A stretch of DNA of 64,000 bases, taken from assembly GCA_030278955.1 (NCBI GenBank), contig JAOANR010000008.1, positions 41,647,301-41,711,300 on the forward strand. The letters run 5' to 3'. Both the position numbers and the translations under genes were made by a program. The DNA comes from Hygrophila difformis (lineage: Eukaryota > Streptophyta > Magnoliopsida > Lamiales > Acanthaceae). Below the pieces are notes generated by a model. The model did not search any database and had not been told where the DNA came from. It saw only the letters and a list, made by a program, of their open reading frames with translations. Each line of letters begins with the position of its first letter. The first letter of the stretch is position 1. Positions 32,483-44,215 of this stretch are shown here, one piece after another.

Positions 32483-33588
32483 GCCATTTTTTGGGTCCCA
32501 AAGGTGGGAATCTTGATCTATCACGGGGGAGGCATATTTTTGGATGATTATAGAAGTCCCTAACACCCTATTGTCAGCCATATTCACCAATAATTCATCC
32601 CACAAACTCTCCCAACTCTCCCAAAACTCTCCCTAAGCCAAACACCCTTCCGGCAAACTTCCGGCAACTTTCCGGCAATCAAATCCAACCAAGGTAGGGT
32701 GTAGATCAAGGATTTGCAAGCATTGGATTGTTGGTAAGGTGTAAATCAAGTTTACTTATTGCTTTAAGATCATAATCAACCTTCTAACTTACGGATCTTT
32801 ACTTGCAAAACACGTTCGTAGCCAAAGGAGAAGAAGAACGTGTTGCGTAGATCCGTTCGTGGCGATTTTGGACAAATCGATCAACTCTAGAACGTTCAAG
32901 AACTCACTCACTGTAAGTTAATAACTTACATATCAATATGGGTGGTTTAAAGACATCCGAAACATTGGATCTTAAACGAAACGTTGAAATCAAACCTAAA
33001 AACCCCAATCTACGTATTTTCTGAAATCCGACCAAAACTCTTACTTCGAGCGTTCAAACCTGAAAACTCAAAACTAAGATTTTGATCCTAAGATCTTAAG
33101 CTATATTGTGTAAAAATTTCAGAGATTTTCATCAAGTTTTGATACCCCAAATCAAGTCGGACATATTCTGCGTTTTTAAAAAAATTTTCAAAAGTTGACA
33201 GATTTCATAACCGAACTTGATGAGCTTATTTCTATCATTTCTAGTCCAAACCAATCTTCATGATCTAAACAAAAGTTGTAGATCTATGAGTCTTGAATAC
33301 CTCTGTAAAATTTCATGCACTTTCATTAAGATTTGCTATCCCAAACCGCGTCGAACATATTCTGTGGTGCATGAACCTTTCGGAAACTGAGACAGATTTT
33401 AAGACCGAACTTAGTAGATTAATCTGACTTAATCCGTGATGAATTTGCATAATTTGCCTCTAATAAAACTTGTTTATTTTGGTGTCTTTTAAGTGCCTGT
33501 AAATTTTCAGAATTTTTGGAGTTCATTTGACATGATAAAAAGTCAAATCTTTGACAGATGTCAAACCTGAATCCTGAAAAATAAATAT
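32483..33588 (+). repeat. Inverted LTR fragment in front of the second LTR of the G block
   Basis: Reverse complement of about 35036-36137 and, as far as I compared, identical. Ends with an 11-base filler (aaaataaatat) before TGTAACACC at 33589. A second inverted duplication, separate from the 2-kb palindrome. Confidence 0.85.
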
Positions 33589-36214
33589 TGTAACACCCCG
33601 GTTTTGGTAACCCAGGCCGGGATGCCACCGCCACACCTCCCTAGCAAGACACGGTTTCTCCGAGCTCACTAAAGAGATGCAAGGCTATGGTTTTTCAGAA
33701 TTTAAAATATTCAAACAGCCCATTCATAAATAAATTAAAAATACTACATCAGAGTTGCAGCGAGAATATAAAGTACGCAGCGGAAGTAAAGTGTATGCAA
33801 CGGAATTTAAAATATAGGGCCGACATGGCCAAACCACGGGTTAAACAGACCCGTTCATGCAAGTCACGTAAAATAAATAATTAAGTATCCAAAATGATCC
33901 CCCAATGAGTGATCATGCTCCGTACTCTGTAACAGAAAAAAAATGAACAACGGTTTTTATCAGTATTATAAAATACTGAGTAAGTCAATCCTTACATAGC
34001 AATAAAGGGGTTAGATTTTTAATAATTAAGATAAAACTTTTTGCCATGCATAAAAACATTTTTATTTTAAAAAAAATGCGAATATAATTGCATACTTTAA
34101 AGACACATTTAATTTCATAATTTAAAACTTAAGCATGGGCAATTATTTAAGACATGATTTAAAAACATGAAAAACGCCGTAAGTAAGTAAATAAAAATTT
34201 GAGCTTTTAAAAATTCACCCCGATACGCCACCATCTCAACAATATTTAATTTAGCCGGCAATCCGGCGGCCGCAGCCAATTTCATAAAATCTGAGCTTTT
34301 TAATATATATTTCCCGTTACGCCATCATCTCAACAATATATATCATTTAGCCGGTGATCCGGCGGCCGCAGCCAATATCAATAATATCATTTAGCCGGTG
34401 CTCCGGCGGCCTCAGCCAATTTCATAAGTATCATCTCATTTAGCCGGTATTCCGGCGGCCGCAGCCGATTCGCCATACCCAGTACCACTCCGTCGAGCCT
34501 CGAGTAACCCATACGGATACACTCGAGAGGGTAGGCCGTTGGTCTCTTGTGACCAAATACGCCATATCCAGTACCGCTCCGTCAAGCCTCGAGTAACCCA
34601 TACGGATACACCCGAGAGGATAGGCCCAAAAATATAAGATGCCGTTTTGGCAATCTTTCGCGCGTAATCATCATTGCCGTTTTGGCACAAAATGAATAAT
34701 TAGGAGGGCACCCTGCAGAGCAATCTCCCCCTAATTTTATATAACCAATGTAACCGATATCGTTTCAACTTTAGTGTAACGGGATTTCCAAAAATACAGC
34801 TTTATCGTATCACTAGATTTCGATCGTTGTTTAGAAATTTCAAATCTCACAAGTTTAAAACCGATCGATGTCACAGTTTACGCCTTTTCAGTTTAAAAAT
34901 CCATTTCTTAGGCGATTGATCTGAAATTTTCACAGTAGCTCAAAAACATCCCAATGAACAACTTTCATGTTTTGAGTTTTTGGGAAAAATGATGGGAAGC
35001 ATGTCAAAAATCAAGTTTTCTACACAAACAAAAAGCTGTCAGGATTCAGGTTTGACATCTGTCAAAGATTTGACTTTTTATCATGTCAAATGAACTCCAA
35101 AAATTCTGAAAATTTACAGGCACTTAAAAGACACCAAAATAAACAAGTTTTATTAGAGGCAAATTATGCAAATTCATCACGGATTAAGTCAGATTAATCT
35201 ACTAAGTTCGGTCTTAAAATCTGTCTCAGTTTCCGAAAGGTTCATGCACCACAGAATATGTTCGACGCGGTTTGGGATAGCAAATCTTAATGAAAGTGCA
35301 TGAAATTTTACAGAGGTATTCAAGACTCATAGATCTACAACTTTTGTTTAGATCATGAAGATTGGTTTGGACTAGAAATGATAGAAATAAGCTCATCAAG
35401 TTCGGTTATGAAATCTGTCAACTTTTGAAAATTTTTTTAAAAACGCAGAATATGTCCGACTTGATTTGGGGTATCAAAACTTGATGAAAATCTCTGAAAT
35501 TTTTACACAATATAGCTTAAGATCTTAGGATCAAAATCTTAGTTTTGAGTTTTCAGGTTTGAACGCTCGAAGTAAGAGTTTTGGTCGGATTTCAGAAAAT
35601 ACGTAGATTGGGGTTTTTAGGTTTGATTTCAACGTTTCGTTTAAGATCCAATGTTTCGGATGTCTTTAAACCACCCATATTGATATGTAAGTTATTAACT
35701 TACAGTGAGTGAGTTCTTGAACGTTCTAGAGTTGATCGATTTGTCCAAAATCGCCACGAACGGATCTACGCAACACGTTCTTCTTCTCCTTTGGCTACGA
35801 ACGTGTTTTGCAAGTAAAGATCCGTAAGTTAGAAGGTTGATTATGATCTTAAAGCAATAAGTAAACTTGATTTACACCTTACCAACAATCCAATGCTTGC
35901 AAATCCTTGATCTACACCCTACCTTGGTTGGATTTGATTGCCGGAAAGTTGCCGGAAGTTTGCCGGAAGGGTGTTTGGCTTAGGGAGAGTTTTGGGAGAG
36001 TTGGGAGAGTTTGTGGGATGAATTATTGGTGAATATGGCTGACAATAGGGTGTTAGGGACTTCTATAATCATCCAAAAATATGCCTCCCCCGTGATAGAT
36101 CAAGATTCCCACCTTTGGGACCCAAAAAATGGCAAAAAGTCGCCAAAAACACATAAATCCCGACTGCTACAGTAGCATGCTACAGTAGCGTGCTACAGTA
36201 GCATGCTACAGTAA

Positions 36215-36247
<33 letters not shown>

Positions 36248-36869
36248 TTTTTTTTTTTTTTTTTTTTATATATATATATTAAGATTCTTATCTTAAAAAA
36301 AATCATAATGTGGGAATTTTTGTGATCTTGTAAGTCATACATAGCTTCAAAAAGGAATATATTCTTTATTTGAAAATGACAAGATATGATTAATATTCCA
36401 CCCTACAATTTCAAACCATAGTCAAATTATTCCCAATTATATTATGGCATTCTAGAATAATTCCATAATAAAAAATATATGGGTAGAATGATTAATCAAG
36501 AATATATAGAAAATAGATAATTCTCATTATAATTTAAACATATGAATATATACATGTATATACATGTGTACATGTTTGGAAAGATTATTTCAAGACCAAG
36601 GTATATATGTGTATATAAACTTGTATATGGATTTAAAATATTCTATGAACCATATACTTATTACACTTGATATTGAAATCCATATATTTATTTGAAAAGA
36701 CAAATATATATAATTTTTCAAAGTATGTTTTGTAGAAAATAATATACTAATCTTTAAGCACATATTTGAACATATAAATATATATAGATTTGATTAAAAA
36801 TCTACTTAGTGAATTGGTCAAAATATATATATTCATACATATATATCGGGCAATTTCTATGGTATTACA
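33589..36869 (-). mobile_element. LTR of a related minus-strand element (G2) inside the G block
   Basis: TGTAACACC (33589) to GGTATTACA (36869), 3.28 kb, followed by the complement of a polypurine tract (36870-36882), so it is a 3' LTR. It is a diverged relative of the G LTR. It has at least four GCCGG hairpins (34250-34470), two 29-nt hairpins (34499-34527 and 34588-34616) and TGCCGTTTTGGCA (34650). Short ORFs inside are not genes. Confidence 0.82.
34499..34527 (-). other. 29-nt LTR hairpin, G2 copy
   Basis: Stem CTCGAG/CTCGAG; sense-strand loop TGTATCCGTATGGGTTA. The tandem second copy (34588-34616) has CTCGGG on the sense 5' side, a G-U wobble. Confidence 0.7.
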
Positions 36870-37288
36870 ATCTACCCTCCTTAAGAATCAACTTCGTCCC
36901 CGAAGTTGCGCGACTTATTGACCGATTGATTGATTGTGGTTGTGTCATTGTGTTTTGTTGTTTGATATTATTCGACTGAACCCAGAATTGAAATTTCCAA
37001 GTTGCCTACGTACCCTGTGAAGGGATCAAGTCATTACGTAGTTCAAAACAATTAGAATTTGTTCATTTGGGATACAAAATATTCGGGTCGTTACATCCTC
37101 TCCCCCTTAAGATTACAGTTATGTCCCCATAACTGCGGTTGCACCGTTTTGGAATAGGGTCGGGTAACGCTCCTTCATGTCGGATTCTAACTCCCATGTC
37201 GCCGTTTCACTTTCATGGTTCGACCAAAGAATCTTGACCATTCTCACGGCTTTGTTCCTTGTTACTCTCTCCTTAATTTAAAAAGTTC
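36870..37288 (-). pseudogene. 3' UTR and last codons of pol (chromodomain end) of G2
   Basis: The minus strand gives the chromodomain end ([34 protein letters not shown] and stop at 37119-37121) from about 37275 down. A 3' UTR with the upstream purine tract (around 37097-37110) and the LTR-proximal tract (36870-36882) follows. The coding part is cut at about 37276-37288, where LTR sequence of G resumes. Only about 50 codons remain, so no activity is expected. Confidence 0.8.
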
Positions 37289-39363
37289 ATTTCAACAATA
37301 TTTAATTTAGCCGGCAATCCGGCGGCCGCAGCCAATTTCATAAAATCTAAGCTTTTTAATATATATTTCCCCGTTACGCCATCACCTCAACAATATATCA
37401 TTTAGCCGGTTATCCGGCGGCCGCAGCCGTATCGCATTTCAAGTACTTCATTGGCCATCTTGGCACAGTTTCTCATGTCTCATGTTTCAAGTTTATATTT
37501 CAATCCCATTCGGCAAGCATTATATTTCAATTGCCTTTCGGCAAGCAAGATATTTCAATTGCCTTTCGGCAAGCAAGATATTTCAATTGCCTTTCGGCAA
37601 GCAAGATATTTCAATTGCCTTTCGGCAAGCAAGATATTTCAATTGCCTTTCGGCAAGCAAGATATTTCAATTGCCTTTCGGCAAGCAAGATATTTCAATT
37701 GCCTTTCGGCAAGCAAGATATTTCAATTGTATTTTATCTCAAAGGGATTCCCAATCATTTAAACCTTAAAGGCTAATTTCATGTTTCGACAAGATTTCAA
37801 GATCTCTCAAGTTTAAAACCGATCGATGTCACAGTTTACGCCTTTTTGGTTTAAAAATCCATTTCTTAGGCGATTGATTTGAAATTTGTACATCATCTCA
37901 AAAACATCCCAACGAACAACTTTCGTGTTTTAAGTTTTTCGGAAAAACGATGGGAAGCATGTCAAAAATCGAGTTTTCTACAGAAATAAAATGCTGTCAG
38001 GATTCAGGTTTGACACCTTTCAAAGATTTGACTTTTTGACATATCAAATGGACTTCAAAAATTCTGAAATTTTACAGGCACATACTAGACTTGATTTGCA
38101 ACAACTTTTGTTTAGAACTCAAAGATTGGTTCGGGCTAGAAATGATAGGAATAAGCTCCTCAAGATCGGTTATGAAATCTGTCATCCTTTGACAATTCCT
38201 AAAAACGCAGAATATGTCCGATACGATTTGGGGTATCAAAACTTGATGAAAATCTTTGAAATTTTTACACAATATAGCTTATGATCTTTGGATCAAAATC
38301 TTAGTTTTGAGTTTTCAGGTTTGAACACTCGAAGTAAGAGTTTTGCTCGTCGAGTTTGATTATGAAATCTGTCAAGGTTCTTGACATCGGTTCTAACGCA
38401 GATCGGATCGGCTCGAGTTTGGAGGTTCAAATCTCAATGAAAAATTCTAAAAACTTGCAGAAATGTTCTAAACTCATAGATCTACAACTTTCATGTTCAA
38501 CACCAATCCTAGATCGGCCTAGATCCATGGTCAAAATAACCAACAAGATTGAGAGTGAAATCTGCCAAAGTTCTAAGATTCAGATTTAATACTCTTCGGT
38601 TTTGGGTTGGTTTCAGGTTTCAAAACATCATGAAAAATTATGAAATTTTTACAGAAGCTAGACCAAAGTCTTAGGAACACTTTTCATGTTTTGCGTTTTG
38701 TTGTTTGAGCAGCTTTAGAGGTTCGAAAAATTCATACGAAAACGCTGCGTTGAGGGTTTTCTCTTGTTGACAGATTTTTGTTAATTTTCTTGAGTTGAAT
38801 CTCTATGTTCGGTTGCATTTTAAGTCACCCAAAACCATAGTAAGGTTAACTTACAGTGGGGATGATGTTTAGGAAGTCACGGGGTCGTCCGGAATCCACG
38901 GGATGTCACGAACGAATCTCTTCCACCCGATTTATTCTTCCCTTGGCTCCGATTTGTGTTCGAATATGAAGATTCGTAAGTTAGTATGATGTTTATGATC
39001 TTAAAATCATAAGGAAACTTGAATAACATCTTACCAACAATCCAAAGCCTGCAATCCTTGATCTACACACTTCCTTGGTTGGATTTGGTTGCCGGAAACT
39101 CGTCGGAAAGTCGCCGGAAGTTCGTCGGAAGAGTGTTTGGCTTTTGGGAGAGTTTTTGGAGAGTTTGGGGTGAATGATTGATGAAAATGGCTGAGAATGG
39201 GGATGGGATTGATTACATAACATCCAAAAAGATGCCACACCCGTGATAGATCAAGATTCCCACCTTTGGGACCCAAAAAAATGGCAAAAAGTCCCAAAAA
39301 CACATAAATCCCGACTGCTACAGTAGCATGCTACAGTAGCGTGCTACAGTAGCATGCTACAGT

Positions 39364-39401
<38 letters not shown>

Positions 39402-40508
39402 TTTTTTTTTTTTTATATATATATATATTAGAATTCTAATCTTAAAAAAAAAATCATAATGTGGGAATTTTTGGGATCTTGTAAGTCATACATAGCTTCA
39501 AAAAGGAATATATTCTTTATTTGAAAATGACAAGATATGATTAATATTCCACCCTACAATTTCAAACCATAGTCAAATTATTCCCAATTATATTATGACA
39601 TTCTAGAATAATTCATAAAAAAAATATGGGTAGAATGATTAATCAAGGATATATAGAAAATAGATAATTCTCATTATAATTTAAACATGTAAATATATAC
39701 ATGTATATACATGTGTACATGTTTGGAAAGATTATTTCAAGACCAAGGTATATATATGTGTATATAAACTTGTATATGGATTTAAAATATTCTATGAACC
39801 ATATACTTATTACACTTGATATTGAAATCCATATTTTTATTTGAAAAGACAAATATATATAATTTTTTTAAAGTATGTTTTGTAGAAAATAATATACTAA
39901 TCTTTAAGCACATATTTGAACATATAAATATATATAGATTTGATTAAAAATCTACTTAGTGAATTGATCAAAATATATATATTCATACATATATATCGGG
40001 CAATTTCTATGGTATTACAATCTACCCTCCTTAAGAATCAACTTCGTCCCCGAAGTTGCGCGACTTATTGACCGATTGATTGATTGCGATTGTATCATTA
40101 AATTTCTTCCGACTTCACGGGTTCTTGGAATTAAAATTCTTTTCCTTCTTGAATTTAATTCCAATTGTCTTGACTCAATTGATGGAATGTCTTCGGGCTT
40201 CCTTTCCCTCTTTTATTCCATTTTGAATTTGAATCTATCGGCGTTTTATTTCCGAGCAATAATTTATTGTGATAAATTATTTTCTTCTTCTCGGAGATGT
40301 TTCGACATTGATCGGAATAAATTTTATTCCTTTGGACGTTGATAAAAATCTGGGGTATTACAGTCTACCCCCCTTAAGAATCAACTTCGTCCCCGAAGTT
40401 GTGTTTCGGCTTTTCTCGCGCTAAGAGTTAGGGTCCTTTTGTTTATTTGGGATACAAACTATTCGGGTTTCAAAAATAAATGCTTATGCATTCTTACGGG
40501 GTATTACA
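37289..40508 (-). mobile_element. Right LTR of G, second segment
   Basis: 37289-37934 repeats 28669-29315 (including the seven-unit array). 37935-40019 continues into the LTR and matches the right palindrome arm; 40020-40508 repeats 27140-27628. It ends GGGGTATTACA at the TSD ttagg (40509-40513). Confidence 0.85.
37530..37725. repeat. 28-bp tandem hairpin array, seven units (second G copy)
   Basis: Same unit and copy number as 28911-29106. Confidence 0.93.
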
Positions 40509-40513
40509 TTAGG

Positions 40514-41898
40514 GGCGTCCGATTTAGTGTCTTTGTAACGAAACGTAAAAATCGAACCTAAAAACCCCAACTTGCACAATTTTTGAAATCTAATTAAAAC
40601 CCCTATTTCGAGAGTTCAAACTGAAAAACTCAAAACTAGACTTTTGATCCTAACACATTAAACTATGTTGTGGAACAATTTCAGAGATTTTCATCAACGT
40701 TTGCTACCCCAAATCGCTCCGAACATAAACTGTGATTTAAAAATTTTTCGAAAATCTGACAGTGCATATGTCCGAACTTGATGAGCATGTTTCTATGATT
40801 TTTAGTCCGAATTAGTCTTTTCAATCTAAATGAAAGTTGTAGATAATCATGTCTAGTATATTTGTATAAAATTTCAAAATTTTTGGAGTCCATTTGATAT
40901 GTCAAAAAGTCGATTTTCTGAACTGTGACAAAACTGGATTCTGATATTACATCGGTTGTGCAATAATCTCGATTTTTGACATGGTTCCTCAACTTATTTC
41001 GAAATCATTAAAACACGAAAGTTGTTCGCTAGAGTGTTTTTGATATATTGTAAAAATTTCAGATTTTCGGACATGTAATGAATTTTTAAATTTAAAAGGC
41101 GTAACTGTGACGCCAAACGATTTGAAATTGATAAGATTTTGAAATTTCGAAACAAACGATCGAAACCTTGAAATACGATAAAGATATACTTTTTGAAAAA
41201 TCCCGTTACACTAAATCGAAACGATATGAGATACTTTGGTGGAGAGTGAGTGCTCTGCAGGGTGCCCCTCTATCCTTTCTCTGCGGGCCTATAATGGACA
41301 AGAGAATTCGAATGAAATACTACGCCAAAACGGCATGAGATACATGGCCTACACTCTCGGGAGTATCCGTATGGGTTTCCTGAGGCTCCGAAGTGTTACT
41401 GGGTATGGCAGATACGGCTGCGGCCGCCGGACGACCGGCTACACAAGAAACTTACGAAACGGCTGCGGCCGCCGGATGACCGGCTTTACTAAATATTGAG
41501 AAATGGTGACGTAACGGGGAAAATTTAAAAAAAAAACTTAATACTTTTTACGTATTTTTTTATTTATGCATGTCTTTAAATTATGCATTTAAATTTATGT
41601 CTTTAATTTTATAACATGTTAGATTATTATTTATGAATTTAAATGCATGTCCAAATATACAATTAAATTATTAATTTTTTAATTGGTAAATGGAATGTCT
41701 TGTATGCTTGCCTAGGAGTAAATTTAATTATTTAATTAAACCCCTTTATTACTATGTTAGGATCGACTTACTCAGTATTTTATATACTGATAAAATTTTT
41801 GTTTTCCATTGTTACTATGAAGAAAATGCATGAGCATAGGCAGAAAATGCATGAGCATATGCATATGGGGGATGGAATTTTAAACATTATTTTGTCAT
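40514..41898 (+). mobile_element. 3' LTR of element B, second segment
   Basis: Continues from 23108 after G. It matches B's 5' LTR (15759-17145), including the 29-nt hairpin at 41356-41384 and GGCTGCGGCCGCCGG hairpins (41416-41485). Ends at element F; TSD gtcat at 41894-41898. Confidence 0.92.
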
Positions 41899-42086
41899 TG
41901 TAACACCCCGGTTTTTGGTCACCCAGGTCAGGGTGTCACCGCCACACCTCCCTAGCAAGACACGGTTTCTCCGAGCTTACTAGAGAGATGCAAGGCTAGG
42001 TTTTTCAGAATTTAAAATATTCAAACAGCCCATTCATATATATTTCGAAAATAGTATTACATAAGTTGCAGCGGAAAGTAATATTT

Positions 42087-42554
42087 TTTTTTTGCCAATT
42101 TTTTTTTTTTTTTTTTGAGGAGAAAGCATTTTTATTCAATGAAGAGATCAAAACATTACATAGATGACAGAGTCATCAACTACAAACAAAATACAGGAAA
42201 CACTGATTCACACAACAATGCAATTACACAAAGCCTTCTACCGCCACACACAGTAGAGTTGCAACACAGACTATAACCAGACCTCGATCTTATTGTCCCC
42301 TGCAGCGCCTTTCCTGGCCCAGTGGTCTGCCAACGAATTGCGTTCGCGAAGGATGTGTTGGATTCGGACAGTACCTGCGAATTTTAGAACCCTCAAAATG
42401 GCTGCCATGCGTGAATGAAATCCCCAAGGTACCGACGAAGGATTCTTTAACCACCCAACCAAATTTATAGAGTCACACTTGAAAATCATGCGCTGTAACG
42501 GAAAGCCTTGGTCCCGCACCAAAATATTACACACTCTATTAATCGCCACAAATT
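42087..42554 (-). mobile_element. 5'-truncated LINE (non-LTR retrotransposon)
   Basis: Inserted in F's LTR with an 18-bp TSD cagcggaaagtaatattt (42069-42086; 42555-42572). The intact site is in the other LTR (57384-57405). A T-rich left end (42087-42114, interrupted by gccaa) is the complement of a poly(A) tail, so the element is on the minus strand and truncated at its 5' end. Confidence 0.95.
42271..42549 (-). pseudogene. RNase H-like C-terminus of a LINE ORF2 (partial)
   Basis: A 92-codon open end of a LINE polyprotein. It shows the end of the plant LINE/RVT_3-type RNase H domain: FKCDSINLVGWL (catalytic Asp region), then HILRERNSLADHWARKGA, where the Asp of NSLAD is the last catalytic residue. 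The reading frame begins at the insertion edge (EFVAINRV...) and the first domains are lost by 5' truncation. The stop lies before the A tail. Not functional alone; young enough to remain open. Confidence 0.85.
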
Positions 42555-43074
42555 CAGCGGAAAGTAATATTTACATATGTACAATGCAGCGGAATTTAAA
42601 TATAGGGCCAACATGGCCAAAATACGGGTTAAACAGGTCCGTTCATGCATATTCTAGTCTAACGCAAAATTTAATATATTTTCCCAAAATTCCCATGTAT
42701 GCATATGACGATGCGCATTCTTCAGCTCTGAAAGAAAAAGGGAAACAATATGGTTTGGTCAGCAAAAACTTGCTGAGTAAGTTAACACATACATGATTTT
42801 GAGGTTTCAAAGCCTTTAATTGAATTTAAGGAAAACATGTGCATACAAGACATGATTTAATGTATTCATCTAATAACAATTTAACCGCATAATTTAAAAG
42901 ACAGAAATTTCATAAGACCATAAATATAGCTTGCAAAATAATATAACTGTAGGACATAATTTAAAAACATAATCTAAAAAGGAACAATTTTCAAGTCTTC
43001 TAGTTTCTTCCTATTACTACCAATCAAGGTCCAACCAATTTCTTATATGTCTCATGTCTCACGTTTATATCTCA

Positions 43075-43187
43075 ATTGCCATTCGGCAAGCTTTATTTAT
43101 CAATTGCCTTTCGGCAAGCATTATATCTCAATTGCCTTTCGGCAAGCATTATATCTCAATTGCCTTTCGGGCAAGCATTATGGTTCA
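43075..43187. repeat. 28-bp hairpin array, four units (F left LTR)
   Basis: Four units related to those of G, with ...GGCAAGCATTATATCTC in place of the G version. The other F LTR has six units (57910-58078). Confidence 0.9.
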
Positions 43188-44215
43188 TGTGTATTTTATT
43201 TCAATGGAATTCCCAATCATTTAAACCTTAAAGGCTAATTTCACCGTTTCAACAAGATATCAAGATTTGACTCGGTCAACCACAGTTCACTTCAAAATTT
43301 ATTAAAAATCGAGTTTAAGTCCAAAATTTCTGAAATTCGACCGGTGACTCGAAAACACAGAGATGAACACGTTTTATGTTTTAAGTTTTTCGATCCGGGT
43401 TACGGAAGTAAGTCAAAAACATAGATTTCTATCAGGTTACAAATCTATCCGAATCTTTACGACAGCAGTTCCTAAATTTCGAGATCAACCATAGCAAACC
43501 AACTCCAAACTTGATGAAATTTTACAGGGAGATGCTTAAGACATATATCTACAAGTTTCATGTTCAACAAAAGATCTAATTCACCCTATATCTATTGTCA
43601 AAAATGCCAACAAGTTCGGGCCAAGAATCTGTCAAGATTTCAATATCTAAATTTAGAACAGTTTGGTTTGGAGTCGATTTCCAATATCAAACCTCAACGA
43701 AAAATTCCAAAAATTTACGGAGGTGTTCTTAACGTATAGATCTAAAATTACTATGTTTAGCACCAATCCTAAATCGGTCTAGATCTAAGGTAAAAATCAA
43801 CCTCAAGTTCGGACTAAGAATCTATCACCGTTTCAAGATCTAAGTCGAAGGTAGGTTCATTTGCGGTCGTTTTTGGATATCAAAACACGATGAAAAATTA
43901 TGAAAGTTTTACAAAAGATAGACATATGTCTTAGGAATGTTTTTTGTGTTTTAAGTTTTCTCGTTTGAACACGTTTAGGGGTTCGGAAAAATCATGCAAG
44001 TCTGTTGCGCCGTGGTTTTCTTCGGGTTGACAGATTTTAGGTTTCTTGATTAGATCGTTACTTTAGGTGTATTTTAAATCCTCCCAAAACCATAGTAAGA
44101 TTAACTTACAGATTTACAGTCGTCCGAGAATGTCGATTCGGAGGCGTGGCTTCCAGTCCACCGTTTATCTCTTTGGTTCCGTCGGGTTCTTCGCTCTCAA
44201 TCCGGATCGGGGTGT

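Larger units (their letters stand above)
23109..40508 (-). mobile_element. Element G: rearranged Ty3/gypsy insertion with a palindromic LTR
   Basis: A 17.4-kb insertion flanked by ttagg (23104-23108; 40509-40513). The LTR of B reads through when it is removed (compare 15745-15775). The left end is TGTAATACCATAG and the right end is GGGGTATTACA, so both outer ends are of U3 type, whereas a normal element would show a U5 end (TGTAACACC) on the left. Order inside: inverted arm, arm, 489-bp U3 extension, short interior with primer binding site, partial right LTR, an 8-kb block with a decayed element and another LTR, and a second partial LTR. It has no intact coding sequence. Confidence 0.85.

Noticed and set aside
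32483..33588. An independent LTR in plus orientation into which G2 was inserted
   Set aside because: The segment appears identical to the inverse part of the G2 LTR itself over about 1.1 kb, which favours a recent inverted duplication over an older separate insertion.
34250..34470. GCGGCCGC (NotI) sites as possible vector sequence
   Set aside because: They occur repeatedly in hairpins of several LTR families with natural variation around them.
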